DNA of 64,000 nucleotides, taken from positions 1 to 64,000 of the forward strand of contig JAWKWA010000009.1 of assembly GCA_041397765.1 (NCBI GenBank), given 5' to 3'. A program made the position numbers and the translations under genes. The DNA comes from JAWKWA01 sp041397765. Lineage in GTDB: Bacteria > Pseudomonadota > Alphaproteobacteria > Rhizobiales > Hyphomicrobiaceae. This document shows positions 63,404 to 64,000 of this stretch, piece after piece (within the stretch, counting starts at the first letter, position 1; each line of letters starts with the position of its first letter). Below the pieces are notes generated by a model. The model searched no databases and had not been told where the DNA came from. It saw nothing but the letters and a program-made list of their open reading frames with translations.

Positions 63404-64000
63404 TCAGCAACGCTCGAAGGTGAGGAAATAGCGCGTGCGGCCGGCGGCGATGGCCTTCCTCTCATACTTCGTCTCGGGCCAGTCCGGCCAGCGCGTCCGC
63501 CAGTCGGCAGGCCCATCCGCCCGCCAGCGGAAATCGCCGGAGCGGCCGACGGCCTCGAGCGTGGTGCGGACATAGTCGCCGATATCGGTTGCGACCCGCA
63601 GCTCGGCGCCCGGTCGCATGACGCGGGCGAGGCGGCGAAGCGTGACGGGCGAGACGAGGCGGCGCTTCCTGTGACGGGCCTTCGGCCAGGGATCGGGGAA
63701 CAGCACATAGACGCGGCCGAGGGCGCCGTCGGGCAGCCATTCGAGGAGGGGGGCGGCCTCGCGGTCGTGCAGGCGCACATTGTCGAGCCCGGCCTCGGCG
63801 AGCGCGACGACGGTCGCGGCAAAGCCGTTGACGAAAGGCTCGGCGCCGAGAAAGCCGATGCCGGGGTCGGCGGCCGCCCGGTGGATGAGATGCTCGCCCA
63901 TGCCGAAGCCGATCTCGAGCCAGGCGTCGCGGACCGGCCGGGGAAACAGACCGGCGAGCGAGGAGGGCGGAGACCGCGACAGATCGAGCCCGTAGCGCGG
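63404..64000 (-). CDS. trmB: tRNA (guanine-N7-)-methyltransferase, 5' part outside window
   Basis: Methylates G46 of tRNA with S-adenosylmethionine. The visible 198 residues are the C-terminal part; the gene begins beyond the right edge. Motifs: WLEIGFGMGEHLIHRAAADP (SAM-binding loop), GFLGAEPFVNGFAATV, VYVLFPDPWPKARHRKRRLV, and the C-terminal KYERKAIAAGRTRYFLTFE. The frame is open to the last base. Followed by a terminator, so it is not necessarily in the rimP operon. Confidence 0.93.
   Translation of the reverse strand, partial: PRYGLDLSRSPPSSLAGLFPRPVRDAWLEIGFGMGEHLIHRAAADPGIGFLGAEPFVNGFAATVVALAEAGLDNVRLHDREAAPLLEWLPDGALGRVYVLFPDPWPKARHRKRRLVSPVTLRRLARVMRPGAELRVATDIGDYVRTTLEAVGRSGDFRWRADGPADWRTRWPDWPETKYERKAIAAGRTRYFLTFERC

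Overview
The window is GC-rich bacterial DNA from an alphaproteobacterium, most likely of the order Hyphomicrobiales (Rhizobiales). The evidence is a complete PhyR-NepR-EcfG general stress system, an rRNA operon ordered 16S-tRNA-Ile-tRNA-Ala-23S-5S with an expanded helix 9 in the 23S, the rimP-nusA-ylxR-infB-rbfA-truB-rpsO-pnp chain, and a pyrB-pyrC pair whose PyrC lacks zinc ligands. The genus cannot be fixed from the sequence. Almost everything looks chromosomal and vertically inherited; no prophage, insertion sequence or CRISPR array was seen.

Layout. 0.2-17.2 kb: an AidB-like acyl-CoA dehydrogenase, pyrB-pyrC, a MarR-controlled EmrA/EmrB-type efflux pair, then plsY-dprA, a small hypothetical, topA-rnr, a DUF983 protein, a NUDIX hydrolase and tRNA-Val. 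17.4-29.8 kb: a stress island with csbD, a DUF3309 protein, a CHASE-HWE histidine kinase, a DUF1328 protein, dps, ecfG, nepR, divergent phyR, several small membrane proteins, an AI-2E-family transporter and a large Orn/Lys/Arg decarboxylase. Four exact GGAAC-N16/17-CGTT promoters of the EcfG type lie in this island. 30.2-36.0 kb: one rRNA operon on the minus strand with promoter, boxA and terminator. 36.5-42.8 kb: an M23 peptidase, folP, an orphan ParA with a coupled small gene, and glmM. 43.0-51.6 kb: an outer-membrane barrel protein, a 71-bp tandem repeat, serC-serA, a mucoidy-inhibitor-like protein, ribB and ispE. 51.6-64 kb, minus strand: a TPR lipoprotein-like gene, then the translation and RNA-decay cluster pnp, rpsO, truB, rbfA, infB, ylxR, nusA, rimP, and a truncated trmB at the edge.

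How it works together. In the stress island the HWE kinase is a plausible input to PhyR; phosphorylated PhyR would bind NepR and release EcfG, which would read the GGAAC/CGTT promoters in front of csbD, the DUF1328 gene, phyR itself and the DUF883 gene. The rest is housekeeping: pyrimidine, serine, folate, riboflavin, isoprenoid and cell-wall precursors, and translation.

A caution for all readers: at least eight genes here (topA, rnr, the DUF3309 gene, the HWE kinase, nepR, phyR, the parA-coupled gene, infB) change reading frame by single-base shifts, some in G or C runs. Uncorrected sequencing errors are the simplest explanation, so these are annotated as whole genes with the shift positions given. 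Dispersed palindromic elements with CTAGTGG ends follow pyrC and serA.
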